Shown piece by piece: positions 22,455 through 32,789 of a stretch of DNA of 64,000 bases; positions within the stretch are counted from its first letter, which is position 1; each line of letters begins with the position of its first letter. The stretch comes from Dendrolimus kikuchii (lineage: Eukaryota > Arthropoda > Insecta > Lepidoptera > Lasiocampidae). Below the pieces are notes generated by a model that worked only from the letters and a program-made list of their open reading frames with translations, searched no databases and was not told the DNA's origin. The translations under genes and the position numbers were made by a program. The stretch covers positions 28,216,934-28,280,933 of the forward strand of contig CM034388.1 in NCBI GenBank assembly GCA_019925095.2, given 5' to 3'.

Positions 22455-23138
22455 GTAGTAATCTCGGTATGCAGGTTTCCTCTTGACTATTCTCTTCAAC
22501 GTCAACAAATTATAGAGCTCTCGTCAATCTTATAATAAAGAGTGCTATATAATCCATTTTTTCATACAAAATTAACTCTTATGCAAATTCCTGCAGCTAA
22601 TCTGGCGTGGCTATAAAATATGGGTTTCGAACATCATGTCATTCGAGAGTATCGCACATGAGTATGGAGTCAGCATTATTGGAGCAACGAATGCATGTAG
22701 ATTGCATGCTGATGATTAATGATAATTTATGCACAAAGATGAATGATGTATTAAAATAGACATACAGACAGGGTTTAACAGAGCAGATGATAATCAAATC
22801 AATTGCGAGACATTTTCTCATCTTACAAAACATCGTGGGATCATATGTTTTGTACAATTGTAGAAGTTTATGCTGTCACATAACTTTGTAGAAGTAAAGG
22901 GAGTCGGATTTTGCATACTTAATAAAAATTATTTCTATCATGGATATTTTAAAAATAATATTATAAGATGGTATTTTCAAGTCTTTAATATGTAAATAAT
23001 GTTAGAATTTATCATATAAAACGTGTCATCTATCCAATTGTTAGTCTTGTCGATGTTTATGAACATTTTATAATATATCTGTCATATTATCTAATTTGAC
23101 TGTAGAGTCCAATAGCAAACTAGTTATTTATGATACTA
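22455..23138. other. No gene recognised
   Basis: AT-rich sequence; the frame 22639-22857 (-) has no known domain. By position it should be SRF intron. Confidence 0.4.
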
Positions 23139-23220
23139 ATGCGGTAAGTTGGTTTTTGTAAACGAGTAGACGAATGTAACTTACCGTAGTCACGAATTTT
23201 TAAAACCCAACTTACCGCAT
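23139..23220. repeat. Small foldback, 14-bp perfect arms
   Basis: ATGCGGTAAGTTGG and its inverse CCAACTTACCGCAT bracket about 54 bp, and a third related GTAACTTACCG lies inside. This could be a tiny MITE or a hairpin in the intron RNA. Confidence 0.7.
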
Positions 23221-23860
23221 GTGTCGTACAACGTTACAATAGGTAATGAAATAAATATAAATATCAATCGGAAAGTCGCAACAATCTTTGGTGTTTCTTA
23301 TATGTAAATGACGCGCATTTACAAATGGCGGCACGTGCGCGTGGTAAAAATTCGAACTGCATCTTCGGTCTCATTTTCTCTATAGTGTTAAAGTGAGACA
23401 AATGTATTGATCAAAAGCACTTCCAAGGAGGTTCGTTAATTCAGATTATCTATTCTCGTAATGTTAAACTCCTTGTTGGAATTCTTGTATATATATTTTT
23501 TTTAAGTGAGAGTACCTATTTTAGCGTACGTTCCATTGTATGGTGCGTAAATTTTAACTTTCGAACACTGTATATAAGTTTCGAAGAGGTATTTTTTGAC
23601 CGAATGAGTTGAAAACAATTTTATTGAAATATTAATGTAAGTGTACAAAAAACAACCTAGTATCGCTAACAGCTGCTGTATTACAATATCATGTTGCAGT
23701 TGTTGGCGCCAACATCCAAGAACTTGATTATTATACATTTTTGTACATTAATGTTGATTGGTTAAGAGATTACCGAAGAAGAACTATCATAAATTATATA
23801 GTTTAAAATATTATTTTGTGTTAAAGATATATTTTCTAACTTAGTCCTCTTTCTTTCCAG
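23221..23860 (+). other. Intron sequence upstream of the SRF exon
   Basis: It ends in TTAGTCCTCTTTCTTTCCAG, a strong polypyrimidine tract and AG acceptor. No repeats were recognised in this last 640 bp, which contrasts with the repeat-rich sequence upstream. A ~600-bp repeat-free intron end may hold splicing or regulatory signals. Confidence 0.7.
23841..23860 (+). promoter_or_regulatory. 3' splice site of the SRF exon
   Basis: TTAGTCCTCTTTCTTTCCAG has an almost unbroken pyrimidine tract ending in CAG, immediately before the codon GCG of the conserved AYELSTLTG segment. Confidence 0.93.
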
Positions 23861-24292
23861 GCGTACGAGTTATCAACATTAACAGGGACGCAAGTGATGT
23901 TACTAGTGGCGTCAGAGACTGGACACGTGTATACATTTGCGACAAGAAAATTGCAACCAATGATCACGTCAGATTCAGGCAAACGGCTGATACAGACGTG
24001 CCTGAACTCACCCGATCCCCCGACGACGAGCGAGCAGCGTATGGCTGCGACCGGCTTCGAGGAGACAGAGCTGACGTATAACGTGGTAGACGAGGATATG
24101 AAGGTGAGGCAACTGGCGTACGCTGGCACAGCGCAGTACCCTATTGAACATCACCCAGGTCTGGCTCCGTCGCCGCTGCAGCAGTATCACCAGCACCCGC
24201 CTTGTCCGTCGCCGCTGCCCCTCGGCTCTCTAGGTCAGCCGTATTCCCACCCACATTTATCTCATCCCCATATGCACCATCCCCAACGGTAG
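23861..24292 (+). CDS. bs: Serum response factor (blistered), terminal coding exon
   Basis: This exon encodes 143 residues of the MADS-box transcription factor SRF, called blistered in Drosophila, a nuclear protein that binds CArG boxes as a dimer. The start is the AG acceptor at 23859-23860, entering in phase 0. Residues 1-37 (AYELSTLTGTQ, LLVASETGHVYTFATRKL) are the beta-sheet and dimer half of the MADS box. Residues 38-75 (PMITSDSGKRLIQTCLNSPD to ATGFEETELTYNV) are the SRF-specific SAM extension that contacts partner factors. The tail from about residue 93 is rich in His and Pro. The basic DNA-contacting N-terminal half lies in an upstream exon that I did not find in 1-23860. An in-frame donor-like AAG/GTGAGG at 24103 might allow a longer isoform. 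Known family role: wing intervein and tracheal terminal cell fate. Confidence 0.95.
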   Translation, partial: AYELSTLTGTQVMLLVASETGHVYTFATRKLQPMITSDSGKRLIQTCLNSPDPPTTSEQRMAATGFEETELTYNVVDEDMKVRQLAYAGTAQYPIEHHPGLAPSPLQQYHQHPPCPSPLPLGSLGQPYSHPHLSHPHMHHPQR

Positions 24293-24710
24293 TTTGGATG
24301 GCACTTAGCGTATTATTGGTTACTGTTTGAGGGTCCGCTGCAACATTTTGGAAATATCTAATTATATCTCGATTTGATTTTGAAAATTGATTAGATAAGG
24401 AAATTTGCTCAGTAAATTTAGCAAAATTTTTTGTGCGTTTTGCTGCGTTGTAAATTTATGGTGGACGATTTACAAAATGTTGCAATCGACTTTTTCGCGA
24501 ATAATTCCGAAGGTTCTCCTCAATGGGAACAACGACTGTTTCGAAATAGTCACGTTCTAGGTTAGTATTTTAAATTAGATAAGAAAAGAATAATATACAA
24601 TTTTAATCTTGTTAATATATATTTTGTAAATATTTTTTAAACGTTTGTTTTCTCAGTTGAATGAGGTCTTAATTTTTTGTGGATTTGAGTTGGCTCTTGG
24701 AAATAAATAT
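24293..24710 (+). other. Probable SRF 3' untranslated region
   Basis: AT-rich, non-repetitive sequence follows the TAG stop (24290-24292). The first AATAAA in the sense strand is at 24702-24707 and a second is at 24941-24946. Either could end the transcript. Confidence 0.55.
24702..24707 (+). terminator. Candidate polyadenylation signal
   Basis: AATAAA about 410 bp after the SRF stop. The hexamer is common in AT-rich DNA, so this is only a candidate. Confidence 0.35.
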
Positions 24711-25693
24711 TATAAGCAAATTCAAATAATGAAGACATAAAAGTTAAACAAAATTTAATGAAACGTCAAATTGAGCTAAAAATTAACATAAAATCACTTT
24801 AATACCTTTCAAGCGTGTCGTAGATTTAAATAATTATGCTTTATTAAATTTGAATATCGACGGAGAAAAACTTTGATTGGACGAGAAAGGTTTGACAGAT
24901 CCATTGAGATCACCAGCCGGTAATCACCTCGCATGTCCGAAATAAATTATAATTTAGTACGAATTTCACGCTTCCGTCGACGAAAAGTTAATAATTTTAT
25001 GAGTTTTTTTATATATTTTTTTACGGCGTCTTAATCGATTTACGAATGATATCCCGTACTCGGCTTATTACCTCCACTATTCTTCCAAGCGATTAGCATA
25101 TGAAATTTGAATTGATTTTCTCCATGGTGATTGAATTAATCATCTGACCAAGAAATCCTATCAATGAATGAATTCGATTATCTTGGTGGGGAGATGTTGA
25201 AATCGATAGAGCGTTTCGGTAGCGAAATAATCAGTTCTAAAATTGTTTTATAATTAACGGTTGAGACCGGTCCGACGCTTCCGAAGTGGCAGCGCCCCGT
25301 GCGCGTTCATTATGGCCGATGATTCGGTCTTTCTTTCATATACGACTCGTAAAAACCTCATGAACATTCGAAACTGACTCTAATCACATTTATTATACAA
25401 ATTGAAGGAAGTCGCCGGTATTGATTGCTCTATTAGCATACACAAATCTAGTCCTTTAAATGAGGCTGTCAATCAATAGGAATATAAAACGAATTAGACG
25501 TTGGATTACGCGCAGTTAAGAGTTCTGTCATTGCGAAGAACTTTCTACATGCTACTACTTCTAAATTGTCAAAAATGGTTATCGTGTTACCAAAAATATT
25601 ATTTAACTTAAAAACGACTAGTTGAAATGTGTATAAGTACTACTAATACCAATTTTTGGTTAAAGTTTCTTCCTTTTCAGTTTTATCACTATC
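24711..25693. other. Repeat-poor flank of SRF, possible regulatory DNA
   Basis: No repeat family seen elsewhere in the window occurs here. Base composition is mixed, with homeodomain-like AATTAATC/TGATTGAATTAATCATC and GATCG-type words at 25050-25260 and a GC-richer patch at 25260-25330. No coding frame. The regulatory role is inference from the lack of repeats and the position. Confidence 0.35.
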
Positions 25694-25880
25694 TTGTATA
25701 GATAGATAGATAACACTTTATTGCTCACCAAAATAAACAAAATGCATAATTACAATCCTTATTGGCAAAACAACAGGCGGCCTTACCGCTAAAAGTGATC
25801 TTTTCCAGGCAACCTCGCTTAAAAGAAATGCTTAAGTAATCTGGAGATGTAGGTGGAGCAGAAAATGATCTTGTATTTTA
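25694..25880 (-). mobile_element. LINE 3' end with (TATC)n tail
   Basis: A TAGATAGATAGATA tail at the left, then CAACAGGCGGCCTTACCGCT, TGATCTTTTCCAGGCAACCT and CTGGAGATGTAGGTGGAGCA. Same family as 59396-59500 and, more distantly, 971-1092. Confidence 0.75.
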
Positions 25881-27455
25881 CTTAGAATTTCCGACAATAT
25901 AGTTTAAAAGATAGAGCGTTAAAGTAAACCACTTTTTATAATTTCAAAAAACGCGTTTCACATTAACCTTTGACTTAAAAAGTAACTTTAAAACGTTGAT
26001 ATAATTTGTCAAGATCAGACGATACGTTTTGTTTTCTCACTTCACTATTTTATAACGGTTCTTAAAAAACATCTCTCCCATTTCTACAGTTGTGTCATCT
26101 AAATAGTACCAACAGTCATCGTGTAAAATAAGTATAATACATGTGAGACAGACGTGAAGAAATGATAAGGTTTTTGTATTATCCATCAGGCCATGGGAAC
26201 CCTTAAAAGTTGAATAAATTAGCAGGTGTGTTTTTATAACTAGACAGTTTTCAATTATGTAGGGAGTGCGCTGTCGCCGCGGGTTCTAAGCCCTCAGCCG
26301 TGATACGGATTTATCAAGAAACTTAATTGAAAATTACTTTCGGCGGTGCCCGAGAGTGATTATTATAAATTCTCCTGTCAAACTCGGAGCGAGCACCCGT
26401 TGTTACTTGGAAAATCAATCGGTGTAACGCGGTAGCTTTCACAGCGCAGACGCGCCATCTCACGCTCATTTCACTTCGCTATATTTACATTGTTACTATA
26501 TTAAATTTAATAATGATATCTTGTCTATTGTGGACCCGTATCGTCCATTTCGCGCGAACCGTTGATCAGTGAGTATAACTTATCACTGTGCTTCCAAATA
26601 GGGTTCGATAGCTACGTCCGTCGATTCATTGAGCAGCTAAGATTTGATTCATTCATTTATCTCTTAACAGAGGAGCTGTGCATCGCTAATCGTATACTAT
26701 TTATTTATCGGTTTGTGCTAGTAGCAAGGGCTCGGCGCCGTCGAAACGATTTCAAAGAACGATTAATTTACCTCCGTAATTTACATATCGTTTTAATTCT
26801 AACTCATTTGGCGCCAGCCGCGTCAGATGCGACCTCAACCGCTCGCGATGTTGAAATCGATTTTGTCGTTTCCGTGGTTTCGCATTGATAGAAATCTCTT
26901 TCGTAAGAGAATAATGATGTCAATATCGATAGTCATTGTGCGTCTACGATGAATCGATTGAAATATTCACGCGATAATTACGATTATGGCGCGATAAGGT
27001 CGCCCCGGCCGGCCATGTCGAGATACCCATCTGTTACTATTCCGTTGTACATGTTTTCGGGTTGTTTTATGCGTCTTAATATTCAAAGGCGGCGTATTTC
27101 TCTCTAGGAACAGTTTCACCTGTCATCGCTGTGAAGTCGTTTACATAAATATCATTCTTTACGTATTCTCGTCGTGTACGCTTGGTGAATGTGTTTGCTA
27201 GTTTTGGCGTTAGTTTTCCTATGTGCTTTATCAAATCTACATCATTAATTCATATTCCATTCTAATTTAATTGCAAAAGTGACTTTATATCTTCTTCACG
27301 ATCTTAGAAATTAACCAATTTTTATGTTAACTCATTCTTTGTCTGCTTTTATTTTACACTATATATTACAAGGAATGCATCTAAAGAACGTCTCATAATT
27401 TTAATGATCTGCTTTACACCCTTTACTATCAATTGGCAAAAATGCTGTAATCTAT
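25881..27455. other. Repeat-poor block downstream of SRF
   Basis: Non-repetitive with GC-rich patches at 26260-26480 and 26800-27030. The open frame 26562-26888 has no known domain and likely results from composition. Words such as ATCGATTTTGTCG, AATATCGATAG and ATGAATCGATTGAAATA recur. Possible enhancer DNA. Confidence 0.35.
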
Positions 27456-27930
27456 CTATAATATTATAAAATTCTAAAATTGCCATGTTATTATATAAAC
27501 GACGGAGAACACGATGAATTTTTTGTAGATTTCTTGTCTGTTTGTTCGGGATTCATGTAAAAGCTACTGGGCCGACTTCAATGCGGTTTTGGCTGATCGA
27601 CAGAAAATTCTAAGGCTTTAAATCTGCGCTACTTTTTATTCTGGGAATCGCGCGGGAATTTTTCTGAGAATGATTTAAAATGTCCAGATTATAAAGGATG
27701 GAATTCAAATGTGATTTTTTCACTGATCGATAGCGAATTTTATGTAATAATTTTTATTTTAACCCCGCGGGAATTTTCCCAGGAGCGGTTTATAGCTGTT
27801 CGGGTGCATAGAATTTTGTGTATCCCGTCACAGTTTTCACTGAAACGACAGTTTTTTTTATTAAACGCTGCGGTACTTTGCTTTACTTTTACTTCAAGTC
27901 AATCGTGCACGAAGTCGCAGGTATGTTCTA
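27456..27930 (+). repeat. Long dispersed repeat family Z, copy 2
   Basis: Collinear with 15181-15705 and ends GTGCACGAAGTCGCAGGTAT followed by GTTCTAGTA, the GCTAGT-like terminus of this class. The open frame 27711-27953 is a by-product. Confidence 0.75.
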
Positions 27931-28449
27931 GTACATACATATTTCTTACATAATTTAAGGGAGCGAACCTGCGTAGAAAGCCTACTGATACTTACAGGAA
28001 AACTTTTGTATGAATTTACCTTTTACGACTAAACTTTTAAACCGCTTGTAATAAAGGAAGATAATATAGATATTCTCCGGAGATCTCAGATTATGTTCTC
28101 TGAAGATACATTTAATTCTGTAAAGCTACAAAGCTCCCGCGGGAAATTTGCTTCATCTTTATTATATATCGCTTTGCACGATTTGTGTATCTAGCTAGCG
28201 TCAAATAATAATGAATATTTAAGGTTTATTATGGAACAGAAGCCTCAAACAAATTGTAGCTCTTCTACTGATGCCAAACAAAGGAATTCTTCTATTGGTT
28301 CATTTTGCTAATGCAAAAACTTCACAGGAAAGCTGTCTGATGTTTATTCTAACGAAGATCTAAGTTCAAAGCCTTAAAGAGAATTTTAATCACATGCTCT
28401 GAAATTAATTGTGTGTGTATGTACGTATATAAACACCTACAGAGATATC
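27931..28449. other. No gene recognised
   Basis: AT-rich sequence; CTCCCGCGGGA at about 28134-28144 is reminiscent of family Z, so decayed repeat is possible. Confidence 0.4.
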
Positions 28450-28765
28450 TATTTATACATATAATAAAATTGTAGAGGTCAAATTTCTGTACAATGAAAA
28501 CAAAAAATGCTAAAAACCGAGTCAGGAGGTTGTTAGAAGTGAAATAGAACTAATTTAGATTTCTTTTTAAATTTTTGTTTCTCTGTTTGTACCGGCTAAT
28601 CTCCGAAACGACTGGACCGATTGAAATGAAATTTTTTATGGCGGTAGCTTATATCCCTGGTCAACATATAGGATACTTGTGATCCCGAAAAATTAAAGAG
28701 TTCCCGTGGGGTAGTTAAAAAACCGCACCACGCGGAGGAAGTCGAGGGCATCGGCTAGATTATAG
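28450..28765 (+). repeat. Dispersed repeat, GCTAGA-ended
   Basis: It contains CTAATCTCCGAAACGACTGG, ACCGATTGAAATGAAATTTT and CACGCGGAGGAAGTCGAGGG, then GGCTAGAT. This is the general architecture of insect non-autonomous repeats that end GGGCAxxAGCTAGT. Confidence 0.65.
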
Positions 28766-28775
28766 AATAAATATC

Positions 28776-29275
28776 TCAAGAAAATGTAATACTCGATTTT
28801 GAGCGGAGATGTGGTCTAAGATCGAGCATACGTAGAAGGTACCTATTCGCACGGGACTTGAAGACACCCAGGTTGTAGGTTTCGGGAAAAACAGACCCCC
28901 GCAGGGAGTTCCACTTCTTTGCGGTGCGCATACCATTGCGTTTGGTTGTCCGATCATGGATGGGAGATGGCGGGATAAGATTGAAAAGCTCCAAGGCGCA
29001 CTCTCCAAAATGTAGCCGATAGAAAACCGATAAGCTGGCAACCCTGCGTCGATGTTCGAGTCTTTGTATTTTGTCATTGAATTGCTGGTCGTTGCCTATC
29101 AACTTCGTGGCTCTCCGCTCAATCGATTCTAGTGCCTCGAGTTGGTATTCAGCTGAGCCATCCCAAAGATGAGAGCAGTACTCCAACATGCTCGTATTTG
29201 TGCTTTATACAGCGTCAGCAGCTGTTCTGGATTGAAGTACCGCCGTAGTATTATTTGATAGTATGCCTGTTGTAT
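28776..29275 (-). pseudogene. Non-LTR retrotransposon ORF2 C-terminal fragment (CR1/Jockey-type)
   Basis: The minus frame from 29189 reads MLEYCSHLWDGSAEYQLEAL, RRATKLIG, LEHRRRVASLSVFYRLHFGE, NLIPPS, AKKWNSL and a closing FPETYNLGVFKSRANRYL. This is the standard region after the reverse transcriptase in many insect LINEs. About 137 codons are open. A frameshift separates the residues preceding LEYC (LYKAQIRAC in another frame), and the polymerase core is absent. A relative is at 43868-44125. Confidence 0.92.
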
Positions 29276-29377
29276 TTTTTTTTTTTTAAATATATTTATT
29301 CAAACAAAAACACGTTCATATCTACATCTTAAAATCCAACAGGGTTTGATGAATATGCTTAAAGTAAACAATTAACA

Positions 29378-29520
29378 GCCTTAAGAACAGACGAGCGTGC
29401 ATGACAAGAGTTATGAATGTCAAAGAAGCAAGTGAGGTATGTAAGAATAAGCCTAAATGGCGCTCTGTTGTTCGTGCCTACCCCGCAAGGGAACTGGCGT
29501 GAAGTTATGTATGTATGTAT
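29378..29520 (+). mobile_element. LINE 3' fragment with (TATG)n tail, copy 5
   Basis: It is 5'-truncated at GCCTTAAGAACAGACGAGCG. The perfect 14-bp duplication GTAAACAATTAACA at 29364-29377 and 29521-29534 is the clearest insertion footprint of this family. The tail is four TATG units. Confidence 0.93.
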
Positions 29521-29639
29521 GTAAACAATTAACAAATATGAGGTAGTTTGAATTTTTACATCTACCCTCTCTCTATTTCTAGTACCAAGTGAGCAAACAT
29601 TAACACGTGACCAGAGTACAAGGTTTTTTTTACAAGCTT

Positions 29640-29885
29640 TTATTTAACTTGCAATGTACTTATGTAAGTATGTTTGTATGTAAGTTCGGGTGGAATCTTG
29701 CAAGTTAAATTTGACCAACTTCCCGGTTTCCGATTGAGCTGAAATTTTGCACACATGTATATCGCGTGACAATGCAATAATATGGTAGCATGGAGCTGAT
29801 CTGATGATGGAGTCGGAAGGTGGCCATAGGTACTCCTGCACTAAACAAGATACACCCGTCGTGTTTGGGCTCGTTTTACTTGTCT
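29640..29885 (+). repeat. Dispersed repeat
   Basis: GACCAACTTCCCGGTTTCCG, ATTGAGCTGAAATTTTGCAC and TGGAGCTGATCTGATGATGG, then GGCCATAGGTACTC, belong to a repeat type I recognise as common in lepidopteran genomes. No coding capacity. Confidence 0.55.
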
Positions 29886-30439
29886 TGGCTAACCTTTTTT
29901 GTTATGTATATACAGGTGAGTATGTAGTGTGTTTTTTTTTTGGAAAATTGAAAGTCGTCAGTGTGCAATACAGATTACAATGGAACGTTACAGAACAGCT
30001 GTATTCAGAGGTAGTTTCCGTTATGCAGCAACAAAGTGCTGGAATAACATTCCTCCACCTATAAGAAACGCCTCATCAGTGTCACTTTTTAGGGTCACAC
30101 TAAAGAAATTCCTTTGCGAACAACAAAAGGCATAAAGTAACTTAAGGCATGATACAAGTGCTTTGTGACCATTTTTACTAATACCTATGATAACATTAAC
30201 AATAATCTGTTTATTTTATTTACATACTTGTCTTTTGTTCACGTATCTCACTATTTTATATATCTATGTATATATGTTTATTATTATCATTTCGATGTAA
30301 GTATGTCTAATAACCCGTTTCATTTCTATAATTATTAAACTGTACCGATTTGATATATTATTTGTGTTGTATTATCCTCCGTGACTCCACCTGCTGGTCC
30401 CAGGCGGAAGAACAGCGCTGGCCTTAGCAGCTAGCATTA

Positions 30440-30731
30440 GGGAAGATTTATATTAGACCGGGCCGTGTCCGGGCCGGGGCGGGGCCGGAGCGGAGCCACT
30501 CCGTGCTGCACGTTTATATTACACCGGGTGCTAAACGGGCGATAGAAAATGTATGTAACGTTTCAAATTAGTGCCCCGTCCGGGCCACGTACACGGCACG
30601 CCCCGGACACGGCCCGGGCTAATATAAATCACGGGCGATACAAAATGTATGTAACGTTTCAAATTCGTGCCCCGTCCGGGCCACGTACACGGCACGCCCC
30701 GGACACGGCCCGGTCTAATATAAATCTTCCC
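30440..30731. mobile_element. Harbinger-like MITE, 292 bp, TTA duplication
   Basis: The terminal inverted repeats are perfect over 34 bp, starting GGGAAGATTTATATTAGACC. TTA at 30437-30439 and 30732-30734 is the 3-bp target duplication expected of PIF/Harbinger elements. The core is very GC-rich (CGGGCC/GGCCCG words) and holds a 96-bp tandem repeat. The small open frame 30549-30740 reflects that tandem repeat, not a gene. Confidence 0.92.
30536..30727. repeat. Two 96-bp tandem units inside the MITE
   Basis: Unit one (from 30536) and unit two (from 30632) both start CGGGCGATA, then AAAATGTATGTAACGTTTCA and CGTGTCCGGG-type palindromic words. They differ at only a few positions, so the duplication is recent or homogenised. 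Confidence 0.9.
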
Positions 30732-30977
30732 TTACGCTGAGTCTGGGTCCAATTTTAGTACTTATATTGATGCAGTTATCTTTTATTTTACTCAGTATTC
30801 AGTTAACATGTTTATTTGTCCTAAATAAAATAATTCTTTCTTTCTTTATTTCTTTTTTTTTGTGAATAAATTGTAAGTTTGTACAGTTTGTAAACACTAC
30901 ATAGCATACATGTAGAAGATACATATGCCAGTGTTCTTATACTACTTACTCTGAACTTGCGGAGTGAGCGTTTTATC

Positions 30978-31064
30978 GTAAGAATAAGCCTAAATGGCGC
31001 TCTGTTGTTCGTGCCTACCCTGCAAGGGAACTGGCGTGAAGTTATGTATGTATGTATGTATGTA
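30978..31064 (+). mobile_element. LINE 3' fragment with (TATG)n tail, shortest copy
   Basis: It is truncated at GTAAGAATAAGCCTAAATGG and retains only about 20 codons plus the tail. No clear target duplication. Confidence 0.88.
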
Positions 31065-31419
31065 TAAAACATTACCCTAGTACTTTAGGATACGACTGTA
31101 CACCTGCGCAGAGACATCCCCTCCACTACCGCTCAGCGTTCTTTTTACGTGGCGGGACCTATTCTTATGGTTATTTGTCGAGCTTGTAACATTGTAGTCA
31201 AATAAACCGGTCCGAATTTGTACAATAAATACCTAAACCGCATGATGCAGATGTTGTTGTGCATGAATTAGCGGTATAAATGTGGAAGTCGGTCGGTGAC
31301 CCCGCGAACCCAAATTTAGGACGCGAATCGCCTGTTTCGTCATGTATCGCCCGGATTTCGATTTCAACAAGGTTACCAGCCAGTTCAGATTTTCAGTAAT
31401 ATCCTAATATTTTGGTAGC
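31065..31419. other. No gene recognised
   Basis: Unique sequence of mixed composition. Confidence 0.45.
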
Positions 31420-31955
31420 TGTTTGTATAATATTTTCTTAAGTTTTCGCGACTAGTATACATGACAAAACTACGTTTTAACGGTTTTAATCGCGGTAAAT
31501 TATTTGAATTTTATTATTCCGACGTTTCGGCCACTTTTCAGTAGCCGTGATCACGGAAGACAAAGATTTATTTTAATTTTGTTTATCGCTATTATTTACT
31601 CTATACGAGTCTAATCTAATTTACCACCGCTTCGCAACATGTTGTCGCTTAAAAAGAAGAAGCGGCGCAAGAAACTCTTCAGCAAACATGCCTAGCTCTA
31701 ATAATTTTATATAATATTAAAATGGGTGGGAGGAAAAATAAAAAGTAATTATCAATCACGTTGGTTTGTGTTCCGGTGCACGCAGTTAGAACTCACAGTG
31801 TCTTGAGGTCTGGCAGTTGGTTTTTGCTCGGTTTGGGTCTTAATCACATGATTACTACGGCTACTGAATAGTGGCCGAAACGTACGGAATTATAAAAATC
31901 AAATAAATTACCGCGCTTGAAACCGTTAAAATATAGTTTTATTGTATAAGTTGCT
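31420..31955. mobile_element. Foldback DNA element family F, most complete copy
   Basis: The left arm (AAAACTACGTTTTAACGGTT to CGACGTTTCGGCCACTTTTC) has an inverted partner at 31855-31950 (ACTGAATAGTGGCCGAAACG to CCGTTAAAATATAGTTTTAT). The arms are about 85 bp and imperfect. The body contains AGACAAAGATTTATTTTA, CACCGCTTCGCAACATGTTG and GTGTTCCGGTGCACGCAG. Long inverted repeats around a non-coding body indicate a non-autonomous DNA transposon. No clear target duplication. Confidence 0.82.
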
Positions 31956-32136
31956 ATTTATCGTGTAGCCAAATATTTGTATGACCATACCATACTACCA
32001 GTGAGACCATTTTGTCACCGTCTTATGTACAACTATTACCTGGATTTAAATAAACAAATATTCATTCGTTCTGATGGTAGGATGCTTCATTATTGATAAA
32101 TATCCACGTAGTATACGTAGTAGAAGTATTTATTAA

Positions 32137-32365
32137 ATACTAGCGGCCCCAGCAGACGTTGTCCTGCTCTGAAAAAATCAAAATCTAGGACCTGATCCCA
32201 GCACCACCTACCGGTTCCAGTTGTAGATTAATAAAAAGTAACCTATTTCCGTCTCCTGGTTCTAAGCTAGCTCCCCACCAATTTTCAGCCAAATCGGTAC
32301 AGCCGTTCTTGAGTTATAAATAGCGTAACTAACACGACTTTCTTTTATGTATATAGATAGATAAA
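32137..32365 (-). repeat. Dispersed repeat, minus-strand relative of 21194-21765
   Basis: It starts ACTAGCGGCCCCAGCAGACG, TTGTCCTGC, includes CACCTACCGGTTCCAG and ends CAAATCGGTACAGCCGTTCT, TATATAGATAGATA. Internal deletion relative to the plus copy. Confidence 0.75.
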
Positions 32366-32789
32366 TTTATGTTAATTAATAGTGTCAATTTTATTTTTAA
32401 ACAGTATTTATAATTGACTGTGTTGTAAAAATTAGTATTGAATTTTTGGATAGGCATGTTTAAAAATACAAAAGATATTGTTTGAAATGATCTCGGGAAG
32501 CGTTTGCACCAATCTGGCAACAATAATATTATCACTGTAACAGTTTAAAAATATCTTTGAAATGAGCGAAAAATCGTAATTTTCGCGTATCATTGTAGAC
32601 ACGAGACGTTGTTACATTCCCAATACTCGTATTGTATGAGTCATAGCGCTTACATATTCTGCGCGAGCGCACTCTAGCCGCGTTTCTATATCTCACTATA
32701 TACATTATTCTATATTACCATTGGTAGTAAATTGATATTAGTTGTATGGAGGTTATCTTAAACTTCTATTAATGAATGGGATCTCGGTG
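32366..32789. other. No gene recognised
   Basis: AT-rich unique sequence. Confidence 0.4.

Larger units (their letters stand above)
29950..30838 (+). pseudogene. Third LINE type: ORF2 C-terminus plus 3' UTR
   Basis: The frame reads RGSFRYAATKCWNNIPPPIR, then NASSVSLFRVTLKKFLCEQQ and a stop at about 30135. This is the end of a Jockey/CR1-like polyprotein. The 3' UTR continues through GTGACTCCACCTGCTGGTCC to CCTAAATAAAATAATTC and a TTTC-rich tail near 30838. It is interrupted by a 292-bp inverted-repeat element at 30440-30731. 5' truncation removed the catalytic domains. Confidence 0.85.

Noticed and set aside
1..23860. Upstream SRF exon carrying the basic half of the MADS box
   Set aside because: I looked for the expected basic, Lys/Arg-rich MADS segment in the listed frames and did not find it. 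Short exons below the frame-length cut could be missed.
30549..30740. 63-codon frame with an internally repeated peptide
   Set aside because: It is the translation of the 96-bp tandem repeat within the MITE.
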